Source of the DNA: Tretioscincus oriximinensis
Taxonomy: Eukaryota; Chordata; Lepidosauria; Squamata; Gymnophthalmidae
NCBI GenBank assembly: GCA_022410635.1
Contig: JAJVDF010000029.1
Coordinates: 771,828 to 835,827 of the forward strand
Direction: 5' to 3'
DNA length: 64,000 nucleotides
Shown: piece by piece, positions 25,171 to 37,891 of the stretch
Position numbering within the stretch: position 1 is the stretch's first letter
How the letters are laid out: each line of letters opens with the position of its first letter
The notes under the pieces: model-generated
What the model saw: the letters and a program-made list of their open reading frames with translations, nothing else
What the model was told of the DNA's origin: nothing
Databases searched by the model: none
Made by a program: the position numbers and the translations under genes

Positions 25171-27639
25171 AAACATCAAGATCCTTTACACTCACCTCAT
25201 TAGAAATTTCAGAATGTCCAGAAAATTCCCTATCGTGTCAACATGTTCAATGAATGCTAAGTGGCCTACATGTCATTGAGAAACAGGTCTGGAGTTCACT
25301 GTAACAGTTCAATGCTGGTATGTTTTATGGACACACACAATAAGGCAGCATCACATAATTCAGCAAACCTAAGATGTGTAATTTTAGGTACACAGCTTTG
25401 AGGATAATTTGAGCATAATTTCTCTAAGTTATCCTTAGATATAATTTAAAAAAGAAAAACTGTTTACTAAATGGAATAGCCGTTGAAGAAGCCTGTTGTT
25501 TTCCATTGAACTTTCTGTTCTATTTTAGATGTTGTTTTTTGCAAAATCAGAAATGCCTCTGCTTTAGAGTGTACTTGAAAACCTTGAACTATGATGATAG
25601 CATAACAGTTATACTTCATAATATTTTGAGTTCTTAGTAAGCTTTAGGTGGCAAAAAAGCCTACTAAATGTATTACTATTAGCTAAAGTCATAATATTAC
25701 AATTCAGAATAGCAGACTGTATTTATTTGCCAGAACATTGTAAGCCGCCATTTTAAAGCCAGATTCCTTTAGTGCTCAGGTTAGCTGATCCCTGCCTTTA
25801 ATTGGTTTGACCTATAATCATTTCTGTGTGTGGCTAATTCAAGATTTGATTATTTGATCTCTGCTTTGTCAAATTACTACAATGCACTCACATGACAGCT
25901 TCTACTGACAACAGTTCAGGATCTCCCTGCTGGAAAAAATAAAATAATAGTAATAAAAACAAATCAGATAAGTTACTACACTTAATAGCCATAGGTCATG
26001 CTGAAAGGTTCAATATAGGTGTCTTGCTGAATCAGAATATCTGTGGCTGTAAAACCGAACAAGGGCTTTTTGCAAATTTGTACAATAAATGAATTAATTG
26101 TATATGGCTTCTCGCTTTTTTAAAAAACGCAAAGCAATTTAAAAGGCAAGAGTAAAATGACACACAGCTATTCAAAGTACTTTAAAAACTGGACTGGTCT
26201 TGGAAAAGGATATGTGTTTCTAAAAGAAATGTCTCTAATAGGGTACCTAAGCTGTAAGCATGAGTACCTCACAAGAAGAAGTGGNAAAGTGTCACCATGA
26301 AAAAGACTTTACTGTACCAGAGATGCTTTTTTTCATGTAAGAGTTTGTAGTTATTGCTTGAAAATGAGGNCCTCCAGCACATACACCATTATTCTCTTAT
26401 TTTATAACAGAACCCTCAGAACTAATAAGAAAACAAAGTACTAGAGTACAAACAAATAGTTCCGGACCTGGATACATGGAAGGCGATGATCAGGCAACCT
26501 TATAAGTAAAACTGTGTTGACAGTTTCCCTGGCTGTAGTATTTTATATACAAAATCCCTTGGGTGCAGAGATCCAGCATCTATCAACAATTAAGGTTATT
26601 TTAAAACAGCAACATTGTTTAGGAAGCTTCCTTCCTTCCTTCAAGAGCCAGATAGCAGGTGTTTGCCATGCTTAGGCCAGGCAGCACCTTTGCTTTCTTT
26701 CAGGGCTGCAGGAGCTGGTCAGTATAAGCATGTGCCTTCTGACATTGCAGTAGGCTAGGAAGTGCCTTTGCCCACTGCTGATGCCACCATTGCAATTCCA
26801 TCTGCTGGATAAGTAAGGAGGAGGAGGAGGCAAAACAGGGGTCATTAAATGCTCACAATTTTTAAAAATCACAGTCCTGCAGTGGACATGAAGTGAGGGA
26901 GAAGAGGGGCAGGGGCAAGGGTCTCCCAAATTTTGAGTTCCCAAATGGCTCAACCCTAATCCAGTGAGCTTCAGTAGGTCAGATGGAGTTTCTGATTCTG
27001 ATTGCATTCAAACCACAGTATCACACTGTTTAAAGACTCACTGTAATCTTCATCTGCAATTGATGGTTATGCTGCTTGTCTTGAACTCTTCTGGAAAAAC
27101 GTATGTAAAGAAATTTAATATTCTGTAACACAACACTTCATTTTAATACTGAGCCTGCCTTCCAGAAACTCCTCAAGATGGCTTAGGGGAGAAAAGTGTT
27201 CAGAAATAGCAACAGAAGAAATGTATTACTTAATCACCCAGTAAAAGTTTTACAGCTATTGCTAATTGTATTCTATCAGAGAGAAAGTTAACAAAGCTCT
27301 TACAAAGAAGACAAAGCATAAATAAAATTCAGTACGATAAGATAAAGACGTTTGCAAAAACATCATAAAAATCACAAAAATAGTGTTAGAAAGCTAACTG
27401 CAGGCAATAAGTGTCAAATTGTAAAGGGAGGACCAAAACAGTCTTCATCTTAGCAAGGATCTTATGCCTCCCTTTACAGCAACAACATCAGACAGATTGT
27501 GCAAAGATCATGAAGATAATAAGTCATGTAAGGTCAGCAGTCTGCCTCATTCGAAACACGTTTGGTCTTAGATCTTCTAGGAATGACACAGAAAACATTA
27601 AGTACTGGCACTGTCATCACGTTTAGCCATTTTGTATTC
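25171..27639. other. Unannotated AT-rich spacer
   Basis: No exon, RNA or repeat recognised. Confidence 0.45.
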
Positions 27640-27735
27640 TTGTAACAATTTTATTGTGACCTGCCCTGGGACCCTTGGCGGATATAAATAAATAAGGCAG
27701 GATATAAATAAATAAATAAATAAATAAATAAATAG
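27640..27735 (+). mobile_element. L2-like LINE 3' tail
   Basis: tattgtgacctgccctggga with a ggatataaataaataa tail and an AAAT microsatellite. A short stretch (ggatataaataaataa) is duplicated. Confidence 0.75.
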
Positions 27736-28707
27736 TTTTAGCATAACAGTAACCTATTACAAGGATTGGGAAAAAGCTGAACACAAAAGTGTAAATGTCA
27801 GCATGGCTCCACCAGAAAGAAGACTGAAGAACTAAGAAGACTAAGAACTGCCCCAATCAGATTCTTTAGAAACAGCTATACACTGCAGTTATAATATATA
27901 ATAAAAGACATGTGGGAGAGTTCAACATTCTGAGTTATAATGACCAGGACAGGGCTCGGAACATTGGCAGCCTCCACAGACCAGAGACCTGGATTGGAAA
28001 CTGGCTAAAACACAGAAAATGGACAATAATAAATGGACTGTTCTCTAGGTGGAAAGATGTTGGAATTAGAATAGCCCAGGGTTCAGTACTAAGACCATTA
28101 CTGGGAGCGGAAGGAAAGAAAGAAAGGAAGAACAAAAGAAGGAACGGATGAAAGATGGAAGGGAAGGAAGATTTAAAAAAATAAAGAAGGAAAGGAAAAT
28201 GGAAAGAAAGGAGGATTTAAACAAAGAAGTAGCAAGTAAAAGTGGGATGGGCAAGGGAGGGAAAGAGTGGGCAGAGGCATGGATGGGAGCAAGGGAGATG
28301 AGTGGTAGAGCCCATTGCAATACCATAATCCAATGGGCTAATTCCACTAGTCTCTGTAAATATCACATATGCTATGATTCAAACTATAAAGGATTATGGT
28401 CAGTAGGAAAGAAACAGGAGAAGTGACTTGAGATAGTGGTCAATCCATTTTAAATTTGAGAAATCCATACAAGTTCCATAAACAAAGGTATTTATCCCAT
28501 TTAAACACTGTTTGGTGGATTTCATGAAGAGGGACTTACAAAGAATTCCATTTGTGCCTCAGGTGGACAGACTGTAAAGTAATGTGTGACATCAGTGTGT
28601 TTTTATAGATTGTTTATTTGCATTTAGTCACTTTGAATCATTTCTGAACTAGGCACAATACACAAATAAATTATTTTTTCGATGTCACGAACAAGCAGAG
28701 TTTCTGA
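27736..28707. other. Spacer with a long purine-rich tract
   Basis: About 28105-28275 is nearly all A and G on the plus strand (GGAA/GAAA mixtures), a polypurine tract. No gene recognised. Confidence 0.7.
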
Positions 28708-28963
28708 AAGCCAGTTTGGTGCAGTGGTTAGAGTGTTGGACTCACAGCTGGTAGTCTCCCCGGTTCGATTCCCCACTCCTCCATGAAAGCCAGCTGGGTG
28801 ACCTTGGGCCAGTCACAGTTCCTTGGGACTCTCTCAGCCTCACCTAGTTCACAGGATGTCTGTTGCAGAGAAAGCAACAAAAGATATGTGTACCGCCCTT
28901 TGGTAGGTCGCTCTGAGACCTTCGGGTGTATGGCGGGATATAAATACAAATAAATAAATAATA
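28708..28963 (+). mobile_element. tRNA-derived SINE (family 1), full length
   Basis: A box tggtgcagtgg and B box ggttcgattcc, shared body, and a tail with gagaccttcgggtgtatggc and AAAT repeats. Same arrangement as the copy at 698. Confidence 0.92.
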
Positions 28964-29277
28964 AAATAATACCTAAGAGTGACTAGAAAATGGAAATGGC
29001 ATGCAGATAAAGGAAAGAAGGAAATAGAATGAATAGTCCTGGAGACAGATGCAGTTAAGAAAACTTTTAGAACTCATAAGGGGCTCTTTTAGACTGCATA
29101 AGAGAGGCTCTTCGTATGCTTGCTGGCAGGGCCTCTTTTAGGCATATGTATGTGCAGCTGCACAGGCCGACAAAGTTTTGAGGGCAGCAAAATATAGCTA
29201 GCAGTAAAATAAATTAATCTTTTTTATTCCTTTTATCATTACAAAACTCAAAGTAGATTAGCAATCTAGCTTTAATG

Positions 29278-29923
29278 TAGACTGACCAGATGACCCCTTT
29301 TTGGGGGGAAACCTGGTTTTGGGGTGTCTACCCCACCCTCCTGGGGGGGAGGGGCACCATTTTCCCATTTTTGCTGAGAAAAAATAATTGATTTTTTTAA
29401 AATTCACTGTACACTCTGGCATCTGGTGCCAGCTCCCGAAGGCACCCTCTCCTCAGTAAAAAATAAAAAATTATCACACACTTTAAAAAATATTATTATT
29501 GATTTTTTTAAAAAATCACTGCACCACCACTAGGGGGCTGTGGCAATCCGGGTCAGCTCAGTAAAAAATAAAAATTCTCATGTATTTCAAACAATTCTTG
29601 CACAATTAAAAAAATGATTTTTTTAAAAAAAATAATTTACTGCACCAAAACTAGGAGGTCTGGCAAGTGGAGCTAGTTCCTAAAGGCACCCTCCTGTCAG
29701 CAAAAAAATTAAAAAATGCAAATTTCTGGTGCACTCCAAAAATTCTCACACAGTTTAAAAATTCTCACACAATTAAAAAAATTCTCACATACCTCACAGA
29801 TTTCTTGGGCCGGAATTTCAGAGGGGAATGCATGTTGGTGGGTGATTTGCATATTTATGAATATGCAAATTAGCATGCATATTAATTACTCCCGTTTGGG
29901 CCTCAGAAAATCTGGTCAGTCTA
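29278..29923 (+). mobile_element. Non-autonomous DNA transposon, family B (long form)
   Basis: Ends are tagactgaccaga (29278) and tctggtcagtcta (to 29923). The flanking eight bases (ctttaatg and cattaaag) are also inverted, extending the palindrome to 21 bp. The interior has three similar units of about 115 bp (near 29403, 29516 and 29637), each with tcactg/tactg, a ct.ggca core and a cag.aaaaaa.aaaaa end. Three short repeats of a ttctcacac motif follow (29749-29795). No ORF. Short foldback relatives are at 38998 and 49532. Confidence 0.8.
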
Positions 29924-29931
29924 CATTAAAG

Positions 29932-31457
29932 TAATATGAATGGTACAGTTAGTACACCACTTCACTTTGAGATGGCAGTATCTATACTGAATCACCCACA
30001 TGGCGAGGACTCAGCCGACTACAAATGTGAGACGCATCCGTTTGAGATTCAAAATTGTTCAGAATCGAATGCAGTACCGTGTGGTTATTCGTTCAGTATT
30101 ATGTGCTGTTCCATCATTCCACCTGGTTTCCCATCATAGTCCTTTAACATCACTTTTACTTCTCCTTCGATTACAGAAGTACCCAGTGGGAGGAGAAGGG
30201 GCAGCACCCGAGAGGGAAAGAAATTGCAATAATCTAAATGAGCAACCTGTGGCTAGCCAGCCAATACTTTGCTTGCTCAGCCATGGAGGGCAGCAAAATG
30301 GTAAGGAGGAACGGTGGTCGAAGGGTAAAAAAATGCACAACCATTTTTGCCCCAGGCACTAACAACACCATGCTATGCCACTGACAAGATCCTTTGTTTT
30401 ACATTATATAGCTACTATTAGTCTATTGTTATACTTCCCCCACCCAGTCCTATAAATATCCTTGACTCTAATCGTATGATTACATGCAGCTCGATTTGGG
30501 AGTCACTATTGTAGAGCCATAATTCAGACACAGAACAGTGACATATCATAGAAAATAAGATGACTACATTCTGCTTTATTTACAAGAAAGTTTAGCCCAG
30601 TTCTTTCATCTTCATCAGTGGCCTTTGATAATGAAGGATAGCTATAAAACATTTAACAACACTGAAATTTATTATCATTGTAGCATCTCAAGCACTTGCT
30701 TGAGCATGATATCCGTTTGTAGTTGCTTGATCTAGAATACTTTGACATTTATTTGTTCATGCACTCGATCTAGGAAACATCTGTACAAGAAATATGTCTT
30801 AAAACAGCTTGGCTGAAAGATATTTCCCTCCTAAACTTAACAGTCTGAAACAACTGATGACTTATGCAAATAATAAAATGATTGATAATTACAGAGTTGC
30901 TCATAGTAGGATTGTCTACCTATTCCACTATTTTGCTTCCCCTCACAGGCATGCACTTTACTTTTAGTGTTAAAATAAACCATTACACAGTCTTTCTCTA
31001 GTTCAACAAACAGTAAGAGCTAAAGGGGCCTTGTGACAGGTGCTGGGAACGAACAATAAAGGTACTGTTTAACCAGAAAGAGTGAGAAAAACACATGGAA
31101 AAGCAGGATAAAAAAGTGAGAATCATTTATGAGGTCAAGGGAATAATTTCACAACTGGAAGAGAAAGAGGTACCGGCTATGGAAAACACTTAATGAAAAG
31201 CACACAAGAGTCGACAATATAGAATTCATGAGTAATGCAAAGTCTTTCCAATTTGCAATATAACTACAGTTGAATAGTTTGCAAGAAATGCCTTGTAACG
31301 TGTTCTGCAGGAATTTAAAGGTCTAAAGTAAAATTTCCAAACAAAAATAGACACAGTTATTTGAAAGTTATTTCTAGTCATCTCTAATGTGTTGTTGCTA
31401 TTATGGGTGGATTCTTTTAAAGCTCTCACCAGTATGGGTGGGGTAAGAGGAACAGTA
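29932..31457. other. Unannotated spacer
   Basis: At about 30355-30375 a motif tgctatgccactg resembles the terminal repeat of the hAT-like element at 42008 and may be a broken end. No gene recognised; the ORF at 30000-30362 has no domain. Confidence 0.45.
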
Positions 31458-32017
31458 AGGCTGAGTGCACACACAAAAGCGCTACAAAGCTATATTCCGG
31501 AATATAGCAATGGCATCTCTGTGCACACCATGAAGCTATATTCTGGAATATAACAATGGCGTGTCTGTACACACATATACTTAATTCTCATGATACGCAG
31601 CCAGCTCCATGTTGCTTCAGCTGTGCCCTCCTTTCAACTAGCCCTTTGCCTGCTTTCGGGGACTGCTGCCTGGAGATCGGCTCAAAAGCAGGCAGAGGGC
31701 AGCCTGGGTTTAGGAAAATGCAGGCAGATTTCCCCGCCAAAGCAAGGAGGTGGCACTTCCCTGTCATTTCTCCCCTCCTATCTCTTGCACTTATAATGTG
31801 CACACGGGAGAGGAAGGAGGTTGGTTACGAGATGATGGAAGTTGGCTGCAAGATGTCGGAGGTTCTCAGCAATGATTCCTGATTATCCCAGCAATCGTTT
31901 ATTCCGGGATAAATGGCGTTTATTGCGGACAACTGCTGAAAGATGCTTAACACATGTGCCAGAACCTCCCTCATCTCGCCCCCAATGAGGAATAAAATAG
32001 CTGTGTGCACACACCCT
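31458..32017 (-). mobile_element. Non-autonomous DNA transposon, family A (reverse copy)
   Basis: Ends aggctgagtgcacac and gtgtgcacacaccct. Relative to the copy at 13635 the interior is inverted: two palindromes of the type tatattc.ggaatata come first (31485-31560), the gactgctgcctggagatcgg segment in the middle, and the agatgcttaacacatgtgcc block last. Internally shorter than the 13635 copy. No ORF of note. Confidence 0.85.
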
Positions 32018-33073
32018 AAGTGTATTTTCGTTAACTTGATTTTACAATTTTAGGACACTCCCCAGACAAAAATCCTTGGATAAATCAAACTAACAGCTTA
32101 TACATCCACATAAATCATTATTTAAAGACTGGTGGCATACAAAACAATGTCTTCGGTCATAAAAACGTAGATTAGAAAAATAAATAAATCGACCACTTTA
32201 TTTACATTTGGTATGGTTCTTTCCCAAAGATTCAGGCAAAAACTCCATTCTCAGATGTTCCTAATGTTCTCAGTATATTCCATCACATCCAAAACTATTT
32301 CTCTTACATGAATTCAGAAATATACAGTTAAATGATGTGGAAAAGGAGAGAATTCACTATTTAATAGCCTCCTGCTTATATAACTTTAGCAAGGAATTGG
32401 AAATACTGATTGAACTGCAAAATATATGAGCAACAGAAGCAAATTCTATTGGGATGGTTTAGTGAATCCCGCATGGTGCAGGAGGTTGGAGTCAATTACC
32501 CTGGAGTTCCCTTCAATTCTGATTCAATGAAAACTGGAGGTCTATTCCAACTAATATTTATCATTATAAATGTACAGACTAAGAACAATTTAACACACTG
32601 ATTTTGTGCCATTTTTGAGCCATGCCTAGATGTTATAAATCAGAACTTTGACATAAATTTACTCAAAAGACTTATTTACTTTAAATAGTTGTACATTACA
32701 ATGGTATGTTTAGAAACAACCTTTACTAGGTTTTGGAGAGGAGAGACTATGGGATATATTATGCTTGCACTTGTTTTGTATCACTGTCTGGCAGGGTTAC
32801 CAGATAAAATCCAGGATAGAAGTTTACACCTTTATTGGGTATGAATACAGACACCTCAGGAAAAGCTCTTGTGAAATGTCCTCTCTTCTATAGCCACTAT
32901 AAATGTAAACTCCTGTTCTGGATTTATCTGGTAACACTACTACATGGCCAAATTTTGAGAATGTATATGTAAAAATGAGATAAATTTATAAAGCACAAGT
33001 CTGGACAAATATAAAAGAGACAGTAATATTTTATCTTGCAGACCCAGGAGAGAAAAGTCAGCTACTTCAGCTA
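32018..33073. other. Spacer with two repeat fragments
   Basis: About 32433-32530 is a CR1 3' fragment (+). About 32792-32940 is a short element whose ends (gggttaccagataaa and tttatctggtaacac) are inverted, a MITE of hAT-like appearance without a clear target duplication. The rest is unrecognised. Confidence 0.65.
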
Positions 33074-33356
33074 CATAAGAACATAAGAACATAAGAGGAG
33101 CCATACTGGATCAGGCCACAGCCCATCTAGTCCAGCCTTCTGTCTCACACAGAGGCCCACCAGATGCACCTGGGCAGCCTGAACAGAAGAAAGCAAAATA
33201 TTCACCTGTTCATGACTCCTTGCAAATGGTATTTAAGGAGTCCTGCCTATTGCTCCATCCCGGAGGCAACATCCAGACATTCATCCTAGTACCCATTTAT
33301 ACCCTTGGTGTCCATAAACCTGTCTAGTCCTGTCTTGAAACTATCCAAGCTATTAT
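33074..33356 (-). mobile_element. CR1-like LINE 3' end
   Basis: Terminus cataagaacataagaggagc, then the full 3' UTR back to the DSFKTGLD-coding part (gtctagtcctgtcttgaaac) near 33350. 5'-truncated. Confidence 0.9.
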
Positions 33357-34109
33357 CTGTTCCAATAAGGAGAACTAGGGTGGTTTGTCTTATGTACTTG
33401 ATTTATTTAGCGAATTTTCAAAAACAAATAGTCTTCATCTTCAGTTATAGCTGTTACGAAATTTGGAGAAAAGGATGTGGATGTTTAATGCAGCCTACAC
33501 ACTTATATTTTATAACTATTCTCAATGAAGTCAGTGGGAGTATCCCAGTATTTTTTTTGTTGCATAATGCAAAGTATACTACTTGTCATTAAATGTATTT
33601 CTGTTGCTTTCATAATTGTGAAATTATGAAATTTTTACTGAAACCATTCATACACACCAAAACAAACTTCAGCTAAGCCCATGAAGGTGGATTCAACCTG
33701 ATGAACCATATGACTCAAGCCAACTGGCCAAGAGAAATTATTGAAAAGTGAGCATATAATGGTGACAGCTCCAGTTCCCTTACATGGACCCTTGCCTTGC
33801 CATGGAAAAGGAGTATGGGTAATTCAATAAANACACTCAACAAGGGGCTGCTAAAGTTGAGAGGTGATAGTGAAAAGTTCTGACAAAAATAGGTCCACTG
33901 AAGAAGACATAGCAAAAAGTACTTCAGTATCATTGTACAAAAACATGTAAAAGTATTATGGGCTGCGTTCCCACTGGCAAAAGAATAAAATGGTTGGGAG
34001 AAAAGCGAAGTAAATCCAAATTCCATTTACTTTTAGCTGGCCTTATTTGAACTAAGAACAATAGTTTAAATCTTTGGTTGAAGAAATGATGTTTTCGGTT
34101 GAATAAATG
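33357..34109. other. Unannotated spacer
   Basis: Nothing recognised. Confidence 0.5.
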
Positions 34110-34253
34110 CCTTGGTTTTCCCCTCTGCCTTCAGATACTGGTTCTTACTGTTTTAAAATGTAAATTTTGTACTGTTCGTATTGTTGCCACCCTGAGACCT
34201 TTGGGTATGGGGCAGGGTATAAGTGTAAATAAATAAAATAAAATAAATAAATA
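34110..34253 (+). mobile_element. L2-like LINE 3' tail
   Basis: ttaaaatgtaaattttgtac, ccaccctgagacctttgggt, ggggcagggtataagtgtaa and an AAAT-rich tail. Confidence 0.75.
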
Positions 34254-35719
34254 GGCTTATCACCTGCTCAATCCAAGAGGCTGCCTAGGCTTGGGACCCT
34301 CCTGCTGCACCTCCTCCCTTGCCATCCTACTCCCTCAGAACCTGACCAAGGAATGGGGGACTCTGTGGTGGCGGAGCATGTTTGGTGACGATGCAAGAAG
34401 ACAACCCAATGATCACAATCCCTGCTTTTATTCAAGTGGTAACTTGTATAAAACCAGGGATATATTTTTAGTGCGACTCCTGCCCTGTGTAGTCACTGAA
34501 ATGGGCCCAAACGGGGCAGGGAAAAATGGAAACCAGCAAAGCAGATCTAGATTAATTTCCCAGTTTATAATTTTCTGCCTCCCCTCCCCAAGTTGGAATT
34601 TGGCCTCAGCTATATATACGATGGTAAAAGGGAAGTCAGATGGAGGTTTCCTGCATAAAACTCGGGATAAAACTTTGGACCTTTAATGGCTGTAGAAAAG
34701 AGGCTTTTCACCAGATGTAGCTCCTAAGGGCTACAGCATCTGTGGGCGAGTGGAATCACTTTTTCACACCCATTAATGGTCCCAAGTTCTATCTCAAATT
34801 TGATGCTGTAAAGAACAATATTGCATAGCCACCTGGAATTTATCATCTGTAAATCAAGGTAAACTGAATGTGATTAAGCAGGAAATGGCAAAATTAAAGC
34901 AATAATTGGTGACAATTCAAATCCACTCAAACACATAATTGTTTTCCTTATAGCAATTTTGGAGTTCAACTGGCATCGAGTTTCACAAGTATCAATTTGA
35001 GTATCATATTGACATCATTTGTATTCTTCTCTAGCTTCTTGTGTTCTTGTGTTCTTCTCTTGCTTCTGTTTGCTTGCAGGCCCCAAACAAGCAGAAATTT
35101 TAGATAGTTATGATAGTGACTCAATCAATGTTTACGGTGCCAAGTTGGAATTCCTTATAGCTTATTGCAAAAGAAGGAAGCTAAAAAAAGGAAGTAATTA
35201 TCTTTAGTTTCGAATACAGGAGTAGTGCTGGGAACATCTGTCATCTTAGCATCCTCTCAGATATATCAATGGAAGGAAACCTCCAAATAATAGGAAACGA
35301 CAATTACTTTATCCGTTACTCACTAGATCCTACCTTAAGTACTGTAGCTAGTTATTATCACTTCACCTGTGTTGAAGCATTCAGACATTGGATCAGGTTT
35401 AACAAAGAGCAAGAAAATGATCAGGGAGCACAGGGACAATTAAAGAATTATGGCTTTTAAGGTGTGATATAGAAAAAGAGAGATTCAATGGCACTGTTCA
35501 AAGGCTGTTCCCACAAATTCATAGCCTAGTCTTGAGTTCTTACCCTTATCGATAAGAACGCAAGAGTTTGTTGCAAGCATCTAATGAACCATAATAACAG
35601 CGAAACTGGCCACACCCTACATATAGGACTTAGAGCAGTATGATTCGAAGTGAGTATGGAAATGAAATCAATTACTGTTACACTGAAAGAACATGAAGGC
35701 TCGGTTCCTGGAAACCATG
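34254..35719. other. Unannotated spacer
   Basis: No exon recognised; the 131-codon open frame at 34291-34686(+) has no domain I can identify. Confidence 0.45.
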
Positions 35720-35882
35720 GACCTTTCCATACTGAGCCTAATTCTGGGATATATCTTAGAATAAAAGTCTGCCTTCCATGTGGTAGTATACACTATGGAA
35801 GATCCCTCAGCCTGCATTGTCATAAGGAAGGAAAACCCCTATTCTGAGATATTTCCAAGAATAAGGTTCAGTATGGAAAGGG
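35720..35882. repeat. Foldback element with 45-bp arms
   Basis: The left arm (acctttccatactgagcc, attctgggatatatcttaga) is inverted in the right arm (attctgagatatttccaaga, ggttcagtatggaaaggg). About 160 bp in total, no ORF, no certain target duplication. The inner motif gggatatatc also occurs in the small element at 58177. Confidence 0.75.
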
Positions 35883-35979
35883 CACATAATGCCAAAGAAA
35901 TTGCATTAGGAGGTTCTTAGTGACTGCTAAATACAATGTTCTTTGTGAAAACTATTACTTTCATCATACACTTTCATTT

Positions 35980-36305
35980 AACATTGAAGCAGCTGAAGAA
36001 GTAGACTTATCTATGAAAGCTCATGCTGCCTCCTTTTTTAAAATATACATTTACGTTTATATTCAACCCTATACCCAAAAATCTCAGAGTGGATTACAAT
36101 CAAAACTAATAAAACAGATTAAAATACAGCAATTTAATTTGTTTTTTATCAGTTTTTATTGTAATTCGCCCTGAGACTTTTGGGTAAAGGGCTGAATATA
36201 AATGTAAACGTATAAAAAAATGTGAGTTATTAAGTTTTTATAAGACCCCTTGCTAGGTATTCTGGATCCAGATTAACACAGTTACCTCTTTGAAATCTTT
36301 CAGTT
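35980..36305 (+). mobile_element. Decayed Penelope-like 3' end, interrupted
   Basis: Block 1 (35990-36030: ctgaagaagtagacttatct, atgaaagctcatgctgcc) and block 2 (36240-36300: cttgctaggtattctgga, gattaacacagttacctctt, tgaaatct) correspond to consecutive parts of the element seen at 43391 and 52979. Between them is an insert of about 190 bp whose ends are inverted (acgtttatattcaaccctat against ggctgaatataaatgtaaac), with an L2-like tail sequence. Confidence 0.6.
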
Positions 36306-36319
36306 AATATGACATACTT

Positions 36320-36722
36320 AGGCTACGTGAACGCAGCATATTTCAACTTCGATCGGAGTGAGCTGTGAGTCCAGCACACTGGTTTTTCAGCAGTCATCCA
36401 GCAATAAATGCCATTTTTCCCAGAATAAACTATTGCTGGGATATTCAGGCATCGTTCCGGAGAAACTCTGTCCTCTCGTGGCCAACCCCCGTCCTCTCCT
36501 GAGCGTGTGCACAAATTAGGCGCGAGAGGTTAAAACAAGCAAGAGTTTCTAGTGGCTGTTGCAAAAATTCTTGGACTGCCCTGCCCTGAGATCAGTGAGC
36601 GATATAATGGAACTGAGGCACCGATCACAGAATATACACTTTTGGTGTGCACAGACGCGCAATTGCTATATTCCAGAATATAGCTTTATAGTGCTTTTTA
36701 AGTCATCATGTGCACGCAGCCT
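36320..36722 (+). mobile_element. Non-autonomous DNA transposon, family A (short copy)
   Basis: Ends aggctacgtgaacgcagc and gtgcacgcagcct. It shares aataaactattgctgggata and the terminal part with the tatattccagaatata palindrome (36667-36682) with the 13635 copy, but lacks most of that copy's GC-rich centre. Confidence 0.82.
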
Positions 36723-37163
36723 TGGTCACTGCATGTAACCATAGGGTGATGGCTGAATTCATATTACAGGAAGAATTACTATGATCCCACGAAGTGGCTA
36801 TTAATAGTAAGTGTCATATGCAAGTCATCCCTCATTCATATGCATGAGTGAATAAATATGAATAAATAAATAAATAATGGCACATTGCAAGTAAGAAACT
36901 CCAAAATACTTTTTTACTAAAGCTTGACCTCTTGAAGCCTCCAAATCCCAGCATGCCCTATAGTTTGGAACAAGTATGTGGGCTGGTAGGGAAAAAAAGA
37001 CCAAATAGTTGGTTTGGGATTTTTGTGTGTGTGTGTATGGGAGTCATTCCAGTTCAAAACTTTTTTTCTGATTTTTATGTCCAATTTTTGGCAATTGAAA
37101 ATGTTTTAAAAGTATTTATGTGACCAGGCTGCATGGCTCCAAGAAGGGGAGTTCGGAACGTGC
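36723..37163. other. Unannotated spacer
   Basis: Contains an AAAT run near 36855-36875 and a short GT run near 37024-37036. Nothing else recognised. Confidence 0.5.
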
Positions 37164-37891
37164 AGGCACAAATGGCTCAAGTCAGCTAAGTGCCGGTCTT
37201 TCATCTGAGAGATCGGGTTTCAAGGCCCTAGCTCAGACATGGAGAGGGGTAAGCGTCTCCTACTAGCCTGCAGCTCTAGCCAACCCAGCTATTCGAAAGC
37301 AAGAATGGCAAGAAATTGCAACAGACTGCGAGTAGATAAATGGGAACCACTACAGTGTGGTGGGGAACACAGAAAGTGAGCCTTCAGGCAAAAAATAACC
37401 TTATAAACCACTTTGAGTCCCTTTGGGTGAGAAAAGTATAGGGCTGCCATATTTTGGCAGCCCAAAACCGGGACGGGGGTGGGGTGGGGGTGCGTACATG
37501 CACGTGCACACATGCACTTATAGTGAGACAGGCAGAACCTGTCAGACAGGACAGAACAGAGCTGTCCTCTTGTCGCAAACCCAGTTTTTCCTTTGCTGGA
37601 GGCGAGCTGGTGCACTTTGCAAGCAGGTGCACGAAACCCCGCCTCCAGCATTGGAGCAGCTACGGCACGCACCGAGGTACCTTCCAGGACCCCGGAAAGC
37701 GTTGCCTTTAAAATCCTGCATTTTTACATTCCCTGATGCAGCATCGGGGAATGTAAAAAGCTGGGATTTTGTCTTAAAACCCGGAGGGGAATATATTTTA
37801 GTCCCCCAAACCGAGATTGTCCCGCTTTCCCGGGACGTATGGCAACCCTAGAAAAGTAGCATAAAAAAACCAACTTCTCCTCGTCCTCCTG
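37164..37891 (+). mobile_element. tRNA-derived SINE (family 2), split by a hAT-like element
   Basis: The SINE body runs 37164-37438 (ggcacaaatggctcaagtca; agctctagccaacccagcta; ctttgagtccctttgggtga). It resumes at 37859 with the terminal part (gcataaaaaaaccaacttct and the pyrimidine tail), exactly where the intact copy at 46270 reads ggtataaaaacccaat. Confidence 0.85.
37439..37850. mobile_element. hAT-like non-autonomous DNA transposon with 8-bp target duplication
   Basis: Terminal inverted repeats tagggctgccata (37439) and tatggcaacccta (to 37850). It is flanked by a perfect 8-bp duplication, gaaaagta (37431-37438 and 37851-37858). An 8-bp duplication is the hallmark of the hAT superfamily. 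The interior of about 410 bp is GC-rich near the ends (aaaccgggacgggggtgg; tcccgctttcccgggac) and encodes no transposase. The open frames here are accidental. Confidence 0.9.

Noticed and set aside
26672..27007. 111-codon minus-strand frame
   Set aside because: No domain, no splice or promoter context, no resemblance to a protein I know.
37423..37851. 142-codon plus-strand and 127-codon minus-strand frames
   Set aside because: Both lie across the hAT-like insertion and the SINE it interrupts; the overlap with repeats explains them.
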